DNA of 13,458 nt from positions 1 through 13,458 of the forward strand of contig CAJUQU010000085.1 in NCBI GenBank assembly GCA_910588595.1, in the 5' to 3' direction. Below are positions 1 through 6,509 of the stretch, one piece after another; within the stretch, counting starts at the first letter, position 1, and the number at the start of each line of letters is the position of its first letter. The notes below the pieces were generated by a model that was given only the letters and a program-made list of their open reading frames with translations, did not search any database and had not been told where the DNA came from. Both the position numbers and the translations under genes were made by a program. This stretch comes from an uncultured Lachnospiraceae bacterium. Lineage in GTDB: Bacteria > Bacillota_A > Clostridia > Lachnospirales > Lachnospiraceae.

Positions 1-201
1 CTTTTTAAAATCCGCAATGGAGTAGAAACCGTCCCCTCCATTTTGAGAAGAATCTACCATGCTGACAGGATGCCTGTCAGAGGATTGATACGAGGAAGAT
101 TTTTCTTTGGCTGCAAAATCGGAGCACTGAACTTTAAAAAGCTCTTCACATATCGGAAGGGCCTGGGACATTATGCCGAAAATCCGATATTAGCAAGATA
201 A
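1..201 (+). pseudogene. C-terminal end of a DDE transposase (cut by window edge)
   Basis: Reading frame 1 is open from the first base to TAA at 199-201 and gives about 66 residues. It contains a run RNGVETVPSILRR, then a basic/aromatic stretch (MPVRGLIRGRFFFG) and a final ALNFKKLF segment. This pattern, with an R-x3-E-like acidic residue followed by a basic tail, resembles the C-terminus of DDE-type IS transposases; the exact IS family is not assignable from the end alone. It is the only plus-strand gene in the window. Whether the element is intact upstream cannot be seen, so the call may be a partial CDS rather than a pseudogene. It shows that this region has received more than one insertion element. 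Confidence 0.55.
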
Positions 202-595
202 AGCAGGAATCAACTATCGATACTACAGATAAATATGCAAAATCTCATCATCAAAACAACTGTGTAAATTTTTCAAGGTACTATATGGAAAGTCAGAGAG
301 TTTCTAAAAACTCTTTTGACCCCAACATCTTGCTAATAGTATATCATACATTTTTAAAGAAAACATATACTATTTTCATAGTCTTTTATCCTACTTTTAT
401 AAAATTCCGCAAAAAAACCACCCCTTTTATGGAGTGGTTGTTGCTAAAATCGGACTTGATTATGTGACAAATGACGATAGTATGAGCAGACCTTTTTGCG
501 CCGCCCGTGATTGTCAATCATTTTTATCACAGCGAAATCAGAAAATGTGCTTGTCAACCGCCCAGAGGTCTGAACTGGGATTTATTCAACTCATA
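202..595. other. gene-free stretch between transposase fragment and IS element
   Basis: No convincing gene was found. A 60-codon plus-strand ORF at 285-467 has no ribosome-binding site and a composition typical of non-coding DNA. The stretch holds a weak plus-strand hairpin (AGAGTTT/AAACTCT, 297-314, followed by TTT) that may end transcription of the transposase, and a stronger minus-strand terminator at 411-439. Its right end, 554-595 on the minus strand, is the displaced last part of the acetyltransferase gene interrupted by the IS (codons YELNKSQFRPLGG and a TGA stop). Confidence 0.6.
411..439 (-). terminator. intrinsic terminator (minus strand)
   Basis: AACCACCCC (416-424) pairs with GGAGTGGTT (431-439) around a TTTTAT loop with one mismatch. 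On the minus strand the stem is followed by a run of seven T (411-417 read in reverse). It lies about 115 bp past the original stop codon of the acetyltransferase (554-556) and about 190 bp past the transposase stop, so it probably ended the acetyltransferase transcript before the IS inserted. Confidence 0.6.
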
Positions 596-602
596 TAAAA
601 AT
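596..602. repeat. 7-bp target-site duplication TAAAAAT, left copy
   Basis: TAAAAAT stands directly outside the left terminal inverted repeat, and an identical TAAAAAT at 2215-2221 stands directly outside the right one. A perfect duplication abutting both repeats is the mark of a DDE transposition event and fixes the ends of the element. Confidence 0.75.
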
Positions 603-620
603 CTTGAGAGTAAAAAGTTT
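603..620 (+). repeat. IS left terminal inverted repeat
   Basis: CTTGAGAGTAAAAAGTTT matches the reverse complement of 2197-2214 at 17 of 18 positions (one T/G difference at the third base). Confidence 0.8.
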
Positions 621-626
621 ATATGC

Positions 627-2060
627 TTAAGAAGCCAGTAAATCCTCACAGATTTCTGACTGATCCTGTACTTCCTGAATTAATCGTGTTATGTGTAACT
701 TGGGGTTTTGCCACATAAATCTAAAAATATGTTTTCGAAGATAATGCATCATGGCACCTTCTGACACTTTTCCTTTTGACGGTGTACGCTGGTAACGGAT
801 CTGTTCCGAACAGAGTTTTTCTTCCATTCGGAGTGACAGGCATTGAATGCTTCCCATCGCAATACAGGACAGTGCCATGTGCATTTCAATCGCCCGCACT
901 GTCTGCATGATTTTTCTGCGTGCATGGTCGCTTTCCACCTGCTCCAGGGCTGACGGTTCCGTTTTTTTCCGGTAATAATTCAGCCGGGGCATGTGCTTTG
1001 ACCAGAAATGGTAACAGAATGCTCCGGTCTGCTGTTTCAGTTCCCGGAAGGTGCATTCGATCCGGAAGCGGTAACTGTAAAGCCGGATCATGGACAGCGG
1101 ATTCAGTTCCAGGCTGGTACCGGCCAGAATGCTCTGTGTCCCATGGTATTCCACAAGGACAAAACGAAGCTCCTGATACAGTTTCTGTCCCCACAGAAGG
1201 TCAATACTGTAATAACGCAGTTTCTCTTCCTTTCCATAAACGGTTACTTTTGCTTCCCTGAAATACTCTTTATGGGACAGAAACAGGTCTTTCAGGCGGA
1301 CAGCTTTTCCTTTTTTGGGAGGTCTTCCCCTTCCGGATTTTTGGAGAGAGGGTTTCTCAAAAGCAGTGCAGTTGCATTTTGCCTTTGTGACAATCTCCAT
1401 ATGGACCGTTTCCTCACTGGCAAGTTCCTGGAGCCTTTTCAGCGCGGGAACCGAAAGAAAATACCGGTCGAGCAGGAGAATGGAATTCCCAAACGTCTTT
1501 GCGGCCAGGTACGCATCCTCGACCATCTGTACCACATGGGACGCGCAGGATACCGTGGAAGCTTCCCATCCGAAGGTATCCTGCAGGCCGTCATGAAGCC
1601 GGATGCTTAAGGGAATGCATGCCATACTGCGGATGCTTCCTGCAAGAATTCCCAGACCGCCGAACATATGCCCGTGGATGAACTGCGGCTTTGCAGAGTT
1701 TTCAGATTCCTGGCAGAGTTTTTTCACTCCGGGAATACGCCGTCCTTCTTTGGACTGCTTGACGCCGTCTCCGACAAGGACATGAAAAGCACCTTCCTGA
1801 TACAGAGGAAAGAACCGGAGAACTGTTTGAAACCAGCACTGCCGTATCCGGTCCAGGGACCAGGAGGAGGCACGGAAAAAATGGAGCATGGACAGATAAC
1901 AGTCCGGTTTCAGGGCGAGGTCACGGATTACAGAAGTTACTCCGAGTTTATCGGAACGAAGCATCAACCCCAGGGTAAGAACCACGAACCAGCGGAAAGC
2001 CGCTTTTCTGGAGAAGCAGGATACAAAAGAGGATAAAATTTTATCAATAAAATCGAACAT
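627..2060 (-). CDS. IS4-type DDE transposase, full length (477 aa)
   Basis: Catalyses cut-and-paste transposition of the IS that encodes it. Visible RNase H-fold features are a first catalytic Asp in VGDGVKQ (D98), a second in LLLDRYF (D198), and the C-terminal IS4 signature Y-(2)-R-(3)-E-(6)-K, seen as Y328, R331, E335 and K342. A basic patch (GRGRPPKKGK, about residues 243-252) may contact DNA. The ORF is uninterrupted and has a natural end, so the enzyme is probably active. No good Shine-Dalgarno precedes the ATG at 2058-2060, only a distant GGTGG; weak translation is usual for transposases. The subgroup within IS4 cannot be settled by eye. Confidence 0.88.
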   Translation of the reverse strand: MFDFIDKILSSFVSCFSRKAAFRWFVVLTLGLMLRSDKLGVTSVIRDLALKPDCYLSMLHFFRASSWSLDRIRQCWFQTVLRFFPLYQEGAFHVLVGDGVKQSKEGRRIPGVKKLCQESENSAKPQFIHGHMFGGLGILAGSIRSMACIPLSIRLHDGLQDTFGWEASTVSCASHVVQMVEDAYLAAKTFGNSILLLDRYFLSVPALKRLQELASEETVHMEIVTKAKCNCTAFEKPSLQKSGRGRPPKKGKAVRLKDLFLSHKEYFREAKVTVYGKEEKLRYYSIDLLWGQKLYQELRFVLVEYHGTQSILAGTSLELNPLSMIRLYSYRFRIECTFRELKQQTGAFCYHFWSKHMPRLNYYRKKTEPSALEQVESDHARRKIMQTVRAIEMHMALSCIAMGSIQCLSLRMEEKLCSEQIRYQRTPSKGKVSEGAMMHYLRKHIFRFMWQNPKLHITRLIQEVQDQSEICEDLLAS

Positions 2061-2193
2061 GGCATATGGTCAACCACCGGAAAATATGGTAAACTCATAC
2101 ACAGGAATAACTCTTTCAGGCGGTTTGTATCTTTCTTAAGTATTGGTAACTTAAAGATACCATAAAATGCCATAAAAGGGTTATTCTTTTTTA

Positions 2194-2709
2194 TTAAAAC
2201 TTTTTACTCTCCAGTAAAAATGTATGAATGAAAATTGGATTCCCATTTTTATCATTTTTATATGATTGATGATCAAGCGTGCTGATGCGTTGAAATCCTA
2301 ATCTTTCTAAAAGTCTCCATGAGGATACATTCCGCACATCACAATCTCCATAAATTGTATGAATACCGACGGCCTCAAACAGATAATGAACAAGTGCATC
2401 ACTTGCTTCTGTCGCATAACCTTGTCCGCAATATCTCGGATTAAAATCATAATCTATACAATAATGTCCTTCATCATCTATCCAATAGCCAACACTTCCT
2501 ATAACTTTCTGCTTTACTTTTAATTCAGCGACAAGACGATTATCCATATCCTTCCACTCAGCAATCATGTTTCTTGCCTGTTTTTCCGACATTGGATAAA
2601 AATCTTCAAATTTGCTGACTTCTTCATCGGAAAAATATTTTAAAATATCCTCAAAATCTGTCACTTTATAATTTCTCAAAAGTAATCGATTCGTTTCTAT
2701 CGTTATCAT
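2194..2709 (-). CDS. RimL-type GNAT N-acetyltransferase, 3' end altered by IS
   Basis: Probable acetyl-CoA-dependent N-acetyltransferase of the RimJ/RimL group; the substrate (a protein N-terminus, small amine or drug) is unknown. It shows the N-terminal ETNRLLLRNY strand typical of RimL proteins, the acetyl-CoA loop RYCGQGYATEA (about 92-102, Q/R-x-x-G-x-G/A pattern), and the C-terminal NVSSWRLLERLGF helix-strand (127-139). GAGGT precedes the ATG. The final six residues (LESKKF) and the TAA come from the inserted IS. Joining codon TTA (L165) to the sequence left of the IS gives YELNKSQFRPLGG and TGA, so the original protein was probably about 178 residues. The fold core is intact, so activity may remain. 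It is more AT-rich than the neighbouring ABC genes. Confidence 0.85.
   Translation of the reverse strand: MITIETNRLLLRNYKVTDFEDILKYFSDEEVSKFEDFYPMSEKQARNMIAEWKDMDNRLVAELKVKQKVIGSVGYWIDDEGHYCIDYDFNPRYCGQGYATEASDALVHYLFEAVGIHTIYGDCDVRNVSSWRLLERLGFQRISTLDHQSYKNDKNGNPIFIHTFLLESKKF
2197..2214 (-). repeat. IS right terminal inverted repeat
   Basis: Read on the minus strand this is CTGGAGAGTAAAAAGTTT, 17/18 identical to the left repeat. It overlaps the last codons of the acetyltransferase reading frame. Confidence 0.8.
2215..2221. repeat. 7-bp target-site duplication TAAAAAT, right copy
   Basis: Identical to 596-602. It lies inside the acetyltransferase reading frame and directly abuts the right inverted repeat. 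Confidence 0.75.
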
Positions 2710-2773
2710 CTAACCTCATTCCTTATTCTGTTCTTACTATGGGTATCGTCCATTTACTTTAATGTTATAACAA

Positions 2774-2824
2774 GTGAGCGCTTTTGCAAATTAAGGATAA
2801 AAAGCGGCAAATAAATGCGCTCAC
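2774..2824 (-). other. inverted repeat with competing inner hairpin
   Basis: GTGAGCGC (2774-2781) and GCGCTCAC (2817-2824) form a perfect 8-bp inverted repeat enclosing 35 bases. Part of the left arm can instead pair as CGCTTTT (2779-2785) with AAAAGCG (2800-2806). The two foldings share bases and exclude each other. The site lies between the permease stop and the acetyltransferase start. It may be a poorly formed terminator for the ABC operon, an operator, or an attenuator for the acetyltransferase. No strong T-run follows. Confidence 0.35.
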
Positions 2825-2881
2825 AAGTATAAAGCCCTAACGGACGAAATCCGCCGGCACCGCATGTATTATGGGATGCCC

Positions 2882-4147
2882 TTAAAGTATAAAAAGTAAA
2901 ACTACGATTTCTACAACCAGCAGAACCAGCAGGGCATACAGCAGTACCGGACAGGCTAAGACTCCCCCCGCAAGCAGAAGCATTACCACCGGAACCACAT
3001 ATTTCCGCGGATGGTGCCACAGGTCGCTTTCGATCTTCCAGTCCCGTATGGGATAAAACCATTCCAACAGCACAGACAACACCGCACTCTGCAAGGCAAA
3101 GAAAACAGCTCCCGCAGTCATCTGGACGGTGACGCTGCCGTTTTGTATCCGCCAGCTACAGAGGAAGATCACATCTGCCGCCATATTACAAAGAAAGATA
3201 AACAGGCAGTATGGAATGCCAAAGCGCCTTTTCTGCCCGGGCAGGAAACGGACTGCCTGCTCCAGATCAGGGTCACAGGACAGCAGGATACAGACGGGCG
3301 TATTGAAGGATAGAATTGCAAAGCCCACAGGAATAACGGACAGACTTGTCATTTCTCTAAAAAAACAGGGCAGTACCAAAGCTACACACCACATCACAGC
3401 AGTATTGAGCAGATAATTCTTATGGCAGCTCAGATACCGGAAAAAATACCGCCAAAGTGTCGCCCTCTTTCCCTGCCGGACTACATGGTAAGCTTTACCA
3501 TGGCTTTTCCTACTCTCCTTCTGATAAAAATCGTATCCGTCTGCTCCCCATAAAATCAAGACAGCAAACAGACCATTCACAAGCAGCAACAGGTCAACCA
3601 GGATTTCATTTCCAAATATAATAGAATCCAAAGACAGAATTCCGGTGTCAGGTATTGTCATGCATAAAATTGCAGACACTATGGCGGCAGCCCATAGCCC
3701 GCCCACATACCAGTATTTCCTCACGGAATAAACCGCGGCAGCCATCAGAACCGCATGGATCATGCAGAGGAGCATTGCCACCAGTTCTACCGGTTTCCAT
3801 GCAGAAACGGCCATCAGAACCGCGAAAAGCAGCCCAGTCTTTGTAAGAACCGTATAGGCGCCCAGCACCCCCACATAGGAAAAAACAAACTCCCTGCGTC
3901 GATGCGGCAGCATCAGCATCGCCGTAAGCTCCACCGCGTTATCTTTGGAAGAAAGGGCCTGCCACATCACGCCCGCAGTAAAGGTGCTGATCATCAAAAC
4001 CCGTATAAACGATGCAATCTGAACCCGAAATCCGGCAATATACAGTCCCCAAAAGACAATCACATCCATGAAAAGAGTCCGTGGCAGCCGCTCATATTTT
4101 GCCCCAAACAGCTTTTTGGCAAAGGCTTTACCTGTCATTTTCATCAT
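2882..4147 (-). CDS. ABC transporter permease, about 12 membrane segments (421 aa)
   Basis: Membrane partner of the ATPase encoded just upstream. Nearly the whole protein is hydrophobic helices; by eye about 12 segments, for example 24-44, 47-66, 89-114, 118-141, 145-166, 181-200, 245-263, 268-290, 309-331, 343-364, 383-400 and 402-421, with a basic loop around 205-240. This size and layout fit ABC exporters in which one polytopic protein pairs with one separate ATPase, as in peptide or bacteriocin export and immunity; the substrate cannot be read. I chose the ATG at 4147 (MMKMTGKAF) because GGGAGG stands six bases upstream; the frame is open further upstream but lacks a site there. The start overlaps the ATPase stop by 20 bp, implying translational coupling. 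It ends naturally at TAA. Confidence 0.8.
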   Translation of the reverse strand: MMKMTGKAFAKKLFGAKYERLPRTLFMDVIVFWGLYIAGFRVQIASFIRVLMISTFTAGVMWQALSSKDNAVELTAMLMLPHRRREFVFSYVGVLGAYTVLTKTGLLFAVLMAVSAWKPVELVAMLLCMIHAVLMAAAVYSVRKYWYVGGLWAAAIVSAILCMTIPDTGILSLDSIIFGNEILVDLLLLVNGLFAVLILWGADGYDFYQKESRKSHGKAYHVVRQGKRATLWRYFFRYLSCHKNYLLNTAVMWCVALVLPCFFREMTSLSVIPVGFAILSFNTPVCILLSCDPDLEQAVRFLPGQKRRFGIPYCLFIFLCNMAADVIFLCSWRIQNGSVTVQMTAGAVFFALQSAVLSVLLEWFYPIRDWKIESDLWHHPRKYVVPVVMLLLAGGVLACPVLLYALLVLLVVEIVVLLFIL

Positions 4148-4835
4148 GCAGCGCCTCCCGTATATCCTCGGCATTGATCTGCCCGCGTTCAAATGTCTGC
4201 CGGATTCTGCCGTTCTCCAGGACAAATACCCGGTCAGAAGTCAGCGTGATGCTTTCTAGGATATGTGAGGAAAACAGTACGGTTCCATGTTCCTTATACC
4301 CCGAAATCTGCCGATACAGGTATTCCGTACTTTGGAAATCCAGCCCATTGACCGGCTCGTCCAGAAGAAGCAGCCTGGGTTTCAGGGCAAAAGCCGTAAT
4401 CAGGAATGCCTTTTTTCGGTTTCCGGTTGACAGCTCCCTTAACAGGGTATCTGTATACTCTTCAAAATGAAAGCCCTGTATCAGCCCCGACACATTCGGA
4501 ACCTCTTTCCCATAGGCAGCGCATACATAGGCCAGATATTCCCAGAAGGTAAAATACGAAAAAGAATTGTCCTCGGCAAACACCGTGTAGCGGCAGCGCT
4601 TAAAATCCTGCTTTCGGAAATCCACAGGTGCACCACAAAAGAAAATACCATCAGAACGAAAGGTAGGGAGCAGTCCTGAAAGTACCTTCAGAAATGTGGT
4701 TTTCCCGGCTCCGTTCAGCCCAATCAATCCTGCCACTTCATGCTCGTCCAGCGCAAAAGAGAAATCCGAAAGTATCATTTTCTCGTTATTGTACCATGCA
4801 CTCAGATTTTTAATCGTCAGGAGCGCGTCTCCCAT
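4128..4835 (-). CDS. ABC transporter ATP-binding protein (235 aa)
   Basis: Powers the permease encoded downstream. It has Walker A GLNGAGKTT (39-47), a signature motif in the variant form LSTGN (135-139) instead of LSGGQ, Walker B LLLLDE (155-160) with catalytic E160, D-loop NGLD (163-166) and H-loop SSHIL (H191). The usual Q-loop glutamine is not obvious; FAEDN (86-90) occupies the place. It resembles single-domain exporter ATPases of the BcrA/CcmA kind. The start at 4835 is set by AAAGGAGG eight bases upstream; the frame is open further upstream but that part overlaps the small membrane gene. Its ATG lies one base from the stop of that gene, so the two are co-translated in one operon. Confidence 0.9.
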   Translation of the reverse strand: MGDALLTIKNLSAWYNNEKMILSDFSFALDEHEVAGLIGLNGAGKTTFLKVLSGLLPTFRSDGIFFCGAPVDFRKQDFKRCRYTVFAEDNSFSYFTFWEYLAYVCAAYGKEVPNVSGLIQGFHFEEYTDTLLRELSTGNRKKAFLITAFALKPRLLLLDEPVNGLDFQSTEYLYRQISGYKEHGTVLFSSHILESITLTSDRVFVLENGRIRQTFERGQINAEDIREALHDENDR

Positions 4836-4836
4836 C

Positions 4837-5013
4837 TTACCTGCCTCCTTTGCCGTCCTTTTCTTTTTTCCATGCCGCATATGCGGAACACAGGAATACA
4901 CCTGCCAGAACCAGATAAAGCCCCATCATCGGGAAGTTACCGGATATACCGCATACAATAGCTGCAACCAGCCAGATTAAACCAATGATTCCACGAATAT
5001 AAATATGACGCAT
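4837..5013 (-). CDS. small two-helix membrane protein (58 aa)
   Basis: Unrecognised family. It starts MRHIYIRGIIGLIW, has two hydrophobic helices (about 8-25 and 29-49) and a highly charged tail (WKKEKDGKGGR), suggesting both ends in the cytoplasm. The start at 5013 is preferred over an in-frame ATG at 5031 because that upstream ATG is part of the ribosome-binding site (GAAGGAGGG, seven bases before 5013). It sits between the DUF5301-like gene (21-bp gap) and the ATPase gene (1-bp gap), so it is probably an accessory subunit or regulator of the transporter. No catalytic motif is visible. Confidence 0.75.
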   Translation of the reverse strand: MRHIYIRGIIGLIWLVAAIVCGISGNFPMMGLYLVLAGVFLCSAYAAWKKEKDGKGGR

Positions 5014-5034
5014 TGTTTTTCCCTCCTTCATTGC

Positions 5035-5814
5035 TTACGGTTCGTAATTTATATAGGGAATGTATTTATCTATCAAATCATAATCCTCTTTTGAGATCGT
5101 ATATACTCCATTGTTCGTCTGCTCAATAAAATATTTCCCCTCATCTTCATATAGAAATAGTCTGCATATCACATTCTCTTTACTGGTAAAATCTACATTG
5201 ATAATGTTTTCCACACGGACGGGTGTACCTATTTCGCCGCTCTTTGTAGTAGGTTTTGTATCTTCTAAAATACCCAGAATCCCTGCCATATCATCTTTGC
5301 CGTTTATCACGATGGGCATGTCAGAATTTTTTTTGAGAGTAAGGCTGTCTACTGCCCCTGCGTCTGGCAGCTCAAGTTCATATGTATTTAATTCTTTCGC
5401 CTCTATAAAATCGGGGATGACTGGTTTCCCTTTTCCCTCGAATTTCACATTATAAAACTTGTCTGTTTTTTCATCGTAAAGCAATGCATAGTCAAAATTA
5501 CAGATTGGCAGATCCTGCTCTTTTTCTGCCGTTAACGTCTCATCCATTTGGCCGGGCCGGACAGTATACGCTTCGGCAGAAACCCCAAAAACCGTATATT
5601 CAGGCGCATATGTCGTCACCAGCATTTGTACGTCCGAAACTTTCAGGGAATATACCTCATCATCTTTTATGTTCATATCCGTATAATGGGATACTGCTTC
5701 GTTTAAGCGATCCGCAAGCATTTGCTCTGCAGGCTTATTTTTTGCCCAAAGCCAAATACATACGATTCCAATCAATACGATACCTGTTATAATTAAGAAC
5801 AATTTCTTTTGCAT
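5035..5814 (-). CDS. membrane-anchored protein, DUF5301-like C-terminal domain (259 aa)
   Basis: It begins MQKKLFLIITGIVLIGIVCIW, a single N-terminal membrane anchor or signal segment (about 4-24) without a lipobox, followed by a soluble, acidic extracellular part. The C-terminal region (about 155-257) has the pattern SLTLKKNSDMPIVINGKDD ... ILEDTKPTTKSGE ... KYFIEQTNNGVYTISKEDY, which recalls the Firmicutes family DUF5301; this is from memory and needs a profile search. No enzymatic residues are evident. AAGGAGC precedes the ATG. It opens the tightly packed part of the ABC operon, so an extracellular helper or substrate-sensing role is possible but unproven. Its base composition is more AT-rich than the ABC genes that follow it. 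Confidence 0.75.
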   Translation of the reverse strand: MQKKLFLIITGIVLIGIVCIWLWAKNKPAEQMLADRLNEAVSHYTDMNIKDDEVYSLKVSDVQMLVTTYAPEYTVFGVSAEAYTVRPGQMDETLTAEKEQDLPICNFDYALLYDEKTDKFYNVKFEGKGKPVIPDFIEAKELNTYELELPDAGAVDSLTLKKNSDMPIVINGKDDMAGILGILEDTKPTTKSGEIGTPVRVENIINVDFTSKENVICRLFLYEDEGKYFIEQTNNGVYTISKEDYDLIDKYIPYINYEP

Positions 5815-5832
5815 AAACAGTGCTCCTTAAAT

Positions 5833-6120
5833 TTATTGACATCTCTTTGCTTCTCTATGTATCCTGAATCTTTCTCCATACATATGCTTCTTTCAGCAGG
5901 CATTCTATGCATTCCTGCTTGCCTTCCGTATAGCTTCTTCGGTCGTCTGGAAATTGTAATGTTTCCCCCGGACATTGCCTTTCAAGAATACAAGCCCTTC
6001 GTCCAGCCTGTCTTTCAACCAGTTCTTTTTGGAAATGACCTGGATATCCTTGTTATTGGAGATCGCACAGCAGATGTGTTCTTTATCAATATTTTCGTGT
6101 GTCAGTTTTACAAGTTCCAT
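5833..6120 (-). pseudogene. decayed YoaP-type GNAT acetyltransferase, internally deleted
   Basis: A 71-codon ORF (5905-6120) with a good site (AAGGAGG, nine bases before ATG) begins MELVKLTHENIDKEHICCAI and runs through SKKNWLKDRL and LVFLKGNVRGK. This is the start of YoaP-like acetyltransferases, which are normally some 250 residues. After VRGK the sequence jumps to HYNFQTTEEA, resembling the late thioredoxin-like part of that family, so the catalytic GNAT core is missing. The frame then meets TAG (5905-5907) and TGA (5893-5895), but beyond them still reads YGERFRIHREAKRC, similar to the family's final YNGxFxTHE segment. I infer one in-frame deletion followed by nonsense decay. The short ORF might still be translated. 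It lies between the 42-residue peptide and the ABC operon. Confidence 0.6.
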
Positions 6121-6167
6121 ACTCTATTGCCTCCTTATCGTTCAATCTGCATTTCTGTAAGCAAAAA

Positions 6168-6296
6168 TCAACCTAACCACCCCTGATAAAACGCGACCGC
6201 TCCCAAAATTGCGCCTACAGCCATCCCCGCCAATGTTGCAACAATAATGATAGGATGCTCTTTCATCAGTTTCCCTAATTCTTTTAAATCGTCCAT
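6168..6296 (-). CDS. small glycine-zipper membrane peptide (42 aa)
   Basis: An ATG (6294-6296) with GGAGG nine bases upstream opens a 42-codon frame ending in TGA. The peptide starts with a charged amphipathic part (MDDLKELGKLMKEH) and continues with one hydrophobic helix (about 15-38) carrying a perfect G24-xxx-G28-xxx-G32 zipper (GMAVGAILGAVAF), ending in GWLG. Such zippers drive helix packing in membranes and occur in pore-forming bacteriocins, small toxins and assembly subunits. There is no double-glycine leader and no cysteine. It is the first gene of the likely transcript that leads through the YoaP remnant into the ABC operon. The family is not recognised; peptide effector, toxin or membrane adaptor are all open. 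Confidence 0.7.
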   Translation of the reverse strand: MDDLKELGKLMKEHPIIIVATLAGMAVGAILGAVAFYQGWLG

Positions 6297-6393
6297 TGAA
6301 CCTTTCCTCCTTTGTCCCACAACAGAAATTTGACAACTACTTTATATCAAAATTTCTGGTTTTCAAATCGCAATAATATCTGCCACTTGTAGC

Positions 6394-6423
6394 AGTAAAC
6401 TTTAAAATTTGTCTCTATGTCAA
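6394..6423 (-). promoter_or_regulatory. candidate promoter for the 42-aa peptide / ABC operon
   Basis: On the minus strand TTGACA (6418-6423) is a perfect -35 hexamer, followed after 18 bases by TTTACT (6394-6399), a 4/6 match to -10. The start codon at 6296 would then have a leader of about 90 bases. It is the only convincing promoter seen upstream of the 6296-2882 gene run. Confidence 0.4.
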
Positions 6424-6482
6424 CTTTTAAGGCATTCCCTCCAGCCCTCTATCTATTTCCGCTTCTATTCATGCAATAATAC

Positions 6483-6509
6483 CTTATCGAACCTTCGTAG
6501 TTCGATAAG
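6483..6509 (-). terminator. perfect 10-bp hairpin over the end of the first CPBP gene
   Basis: CTTATCGAAC (6483-6492) and GTTCGATAAG (6500-6509) pair perfectly around a 7-base loop. The stem includes the last codons and the TAA of the protease gene. On the minus strand it is followed only by a moderately T-rich GTATTATTG, so it is a terminator of uncertain strength or a 3' RNA-stabilising hairpin. Confidence 0.45.

Larger units (their letters stand above)
603..2214 (-). mobile_element. complete IS4-type insertion sequence, 1612 bp
   Basis: The element is bounded by imperfect 18-bp inverted repeats (CTTGAGAGTAAAAAGTTT on the left, CTGGAGAGTAAAAAGTTT read inward on the right; 17 of 18 match) and a 7-bp duplication of TAAAAAT. 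It holds a single transposase gene (627-2060) whose stop is about 6 bp from the inner edge of the left repeat; about 140 bp of leader lies between the start codon and the right repeat. Size, single ORF and the DDE signature fit the IS4 group. It is inserted near the 3' end of the GNAT acetyltransferase gene and in the same orientation as it. Near-perfect repeats and an intact duplication suggest recent insertion. Confidence 0.8.

Noticed and set aside
285..467. 60-codon plus-strand ORF
   Set aside because: No ribosome site, AT-rich composition, overlaps a minus-strand terminator and matches no known pattern.
920..1610. Several plus-strand ORFs of 90-200 codons
   Set aside because: They lie entirely opposite the transposase gene and read as its antisense shadow.
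422..2180. CCCTTTTATGG (422-432) and its inverse CCATAAAAGGG (2170-2180) as IS ends
   Set aside because: They flank the transposase but have no target duplication, and the left copy is part of a terminator hairpin. The 603/2214 ends have a longer repeat and a perfect 7-bp duplication.
2754..3062. 102-codon minus-strand ORF (start MVLSHTGLEDRKR)
   Set aside because: Out-of-frame shadow of the permease gene, rich in Gly/Ser/Cys and without a ribosome site.
6142..6336. 64-codon minus-strand ORF with repeated arginines and cysteines
   Set aside because: It is a shifted frame of the 42-residue peptide gene, whose start has the proper ribosome site and whose product looks like a real membrane peptide.
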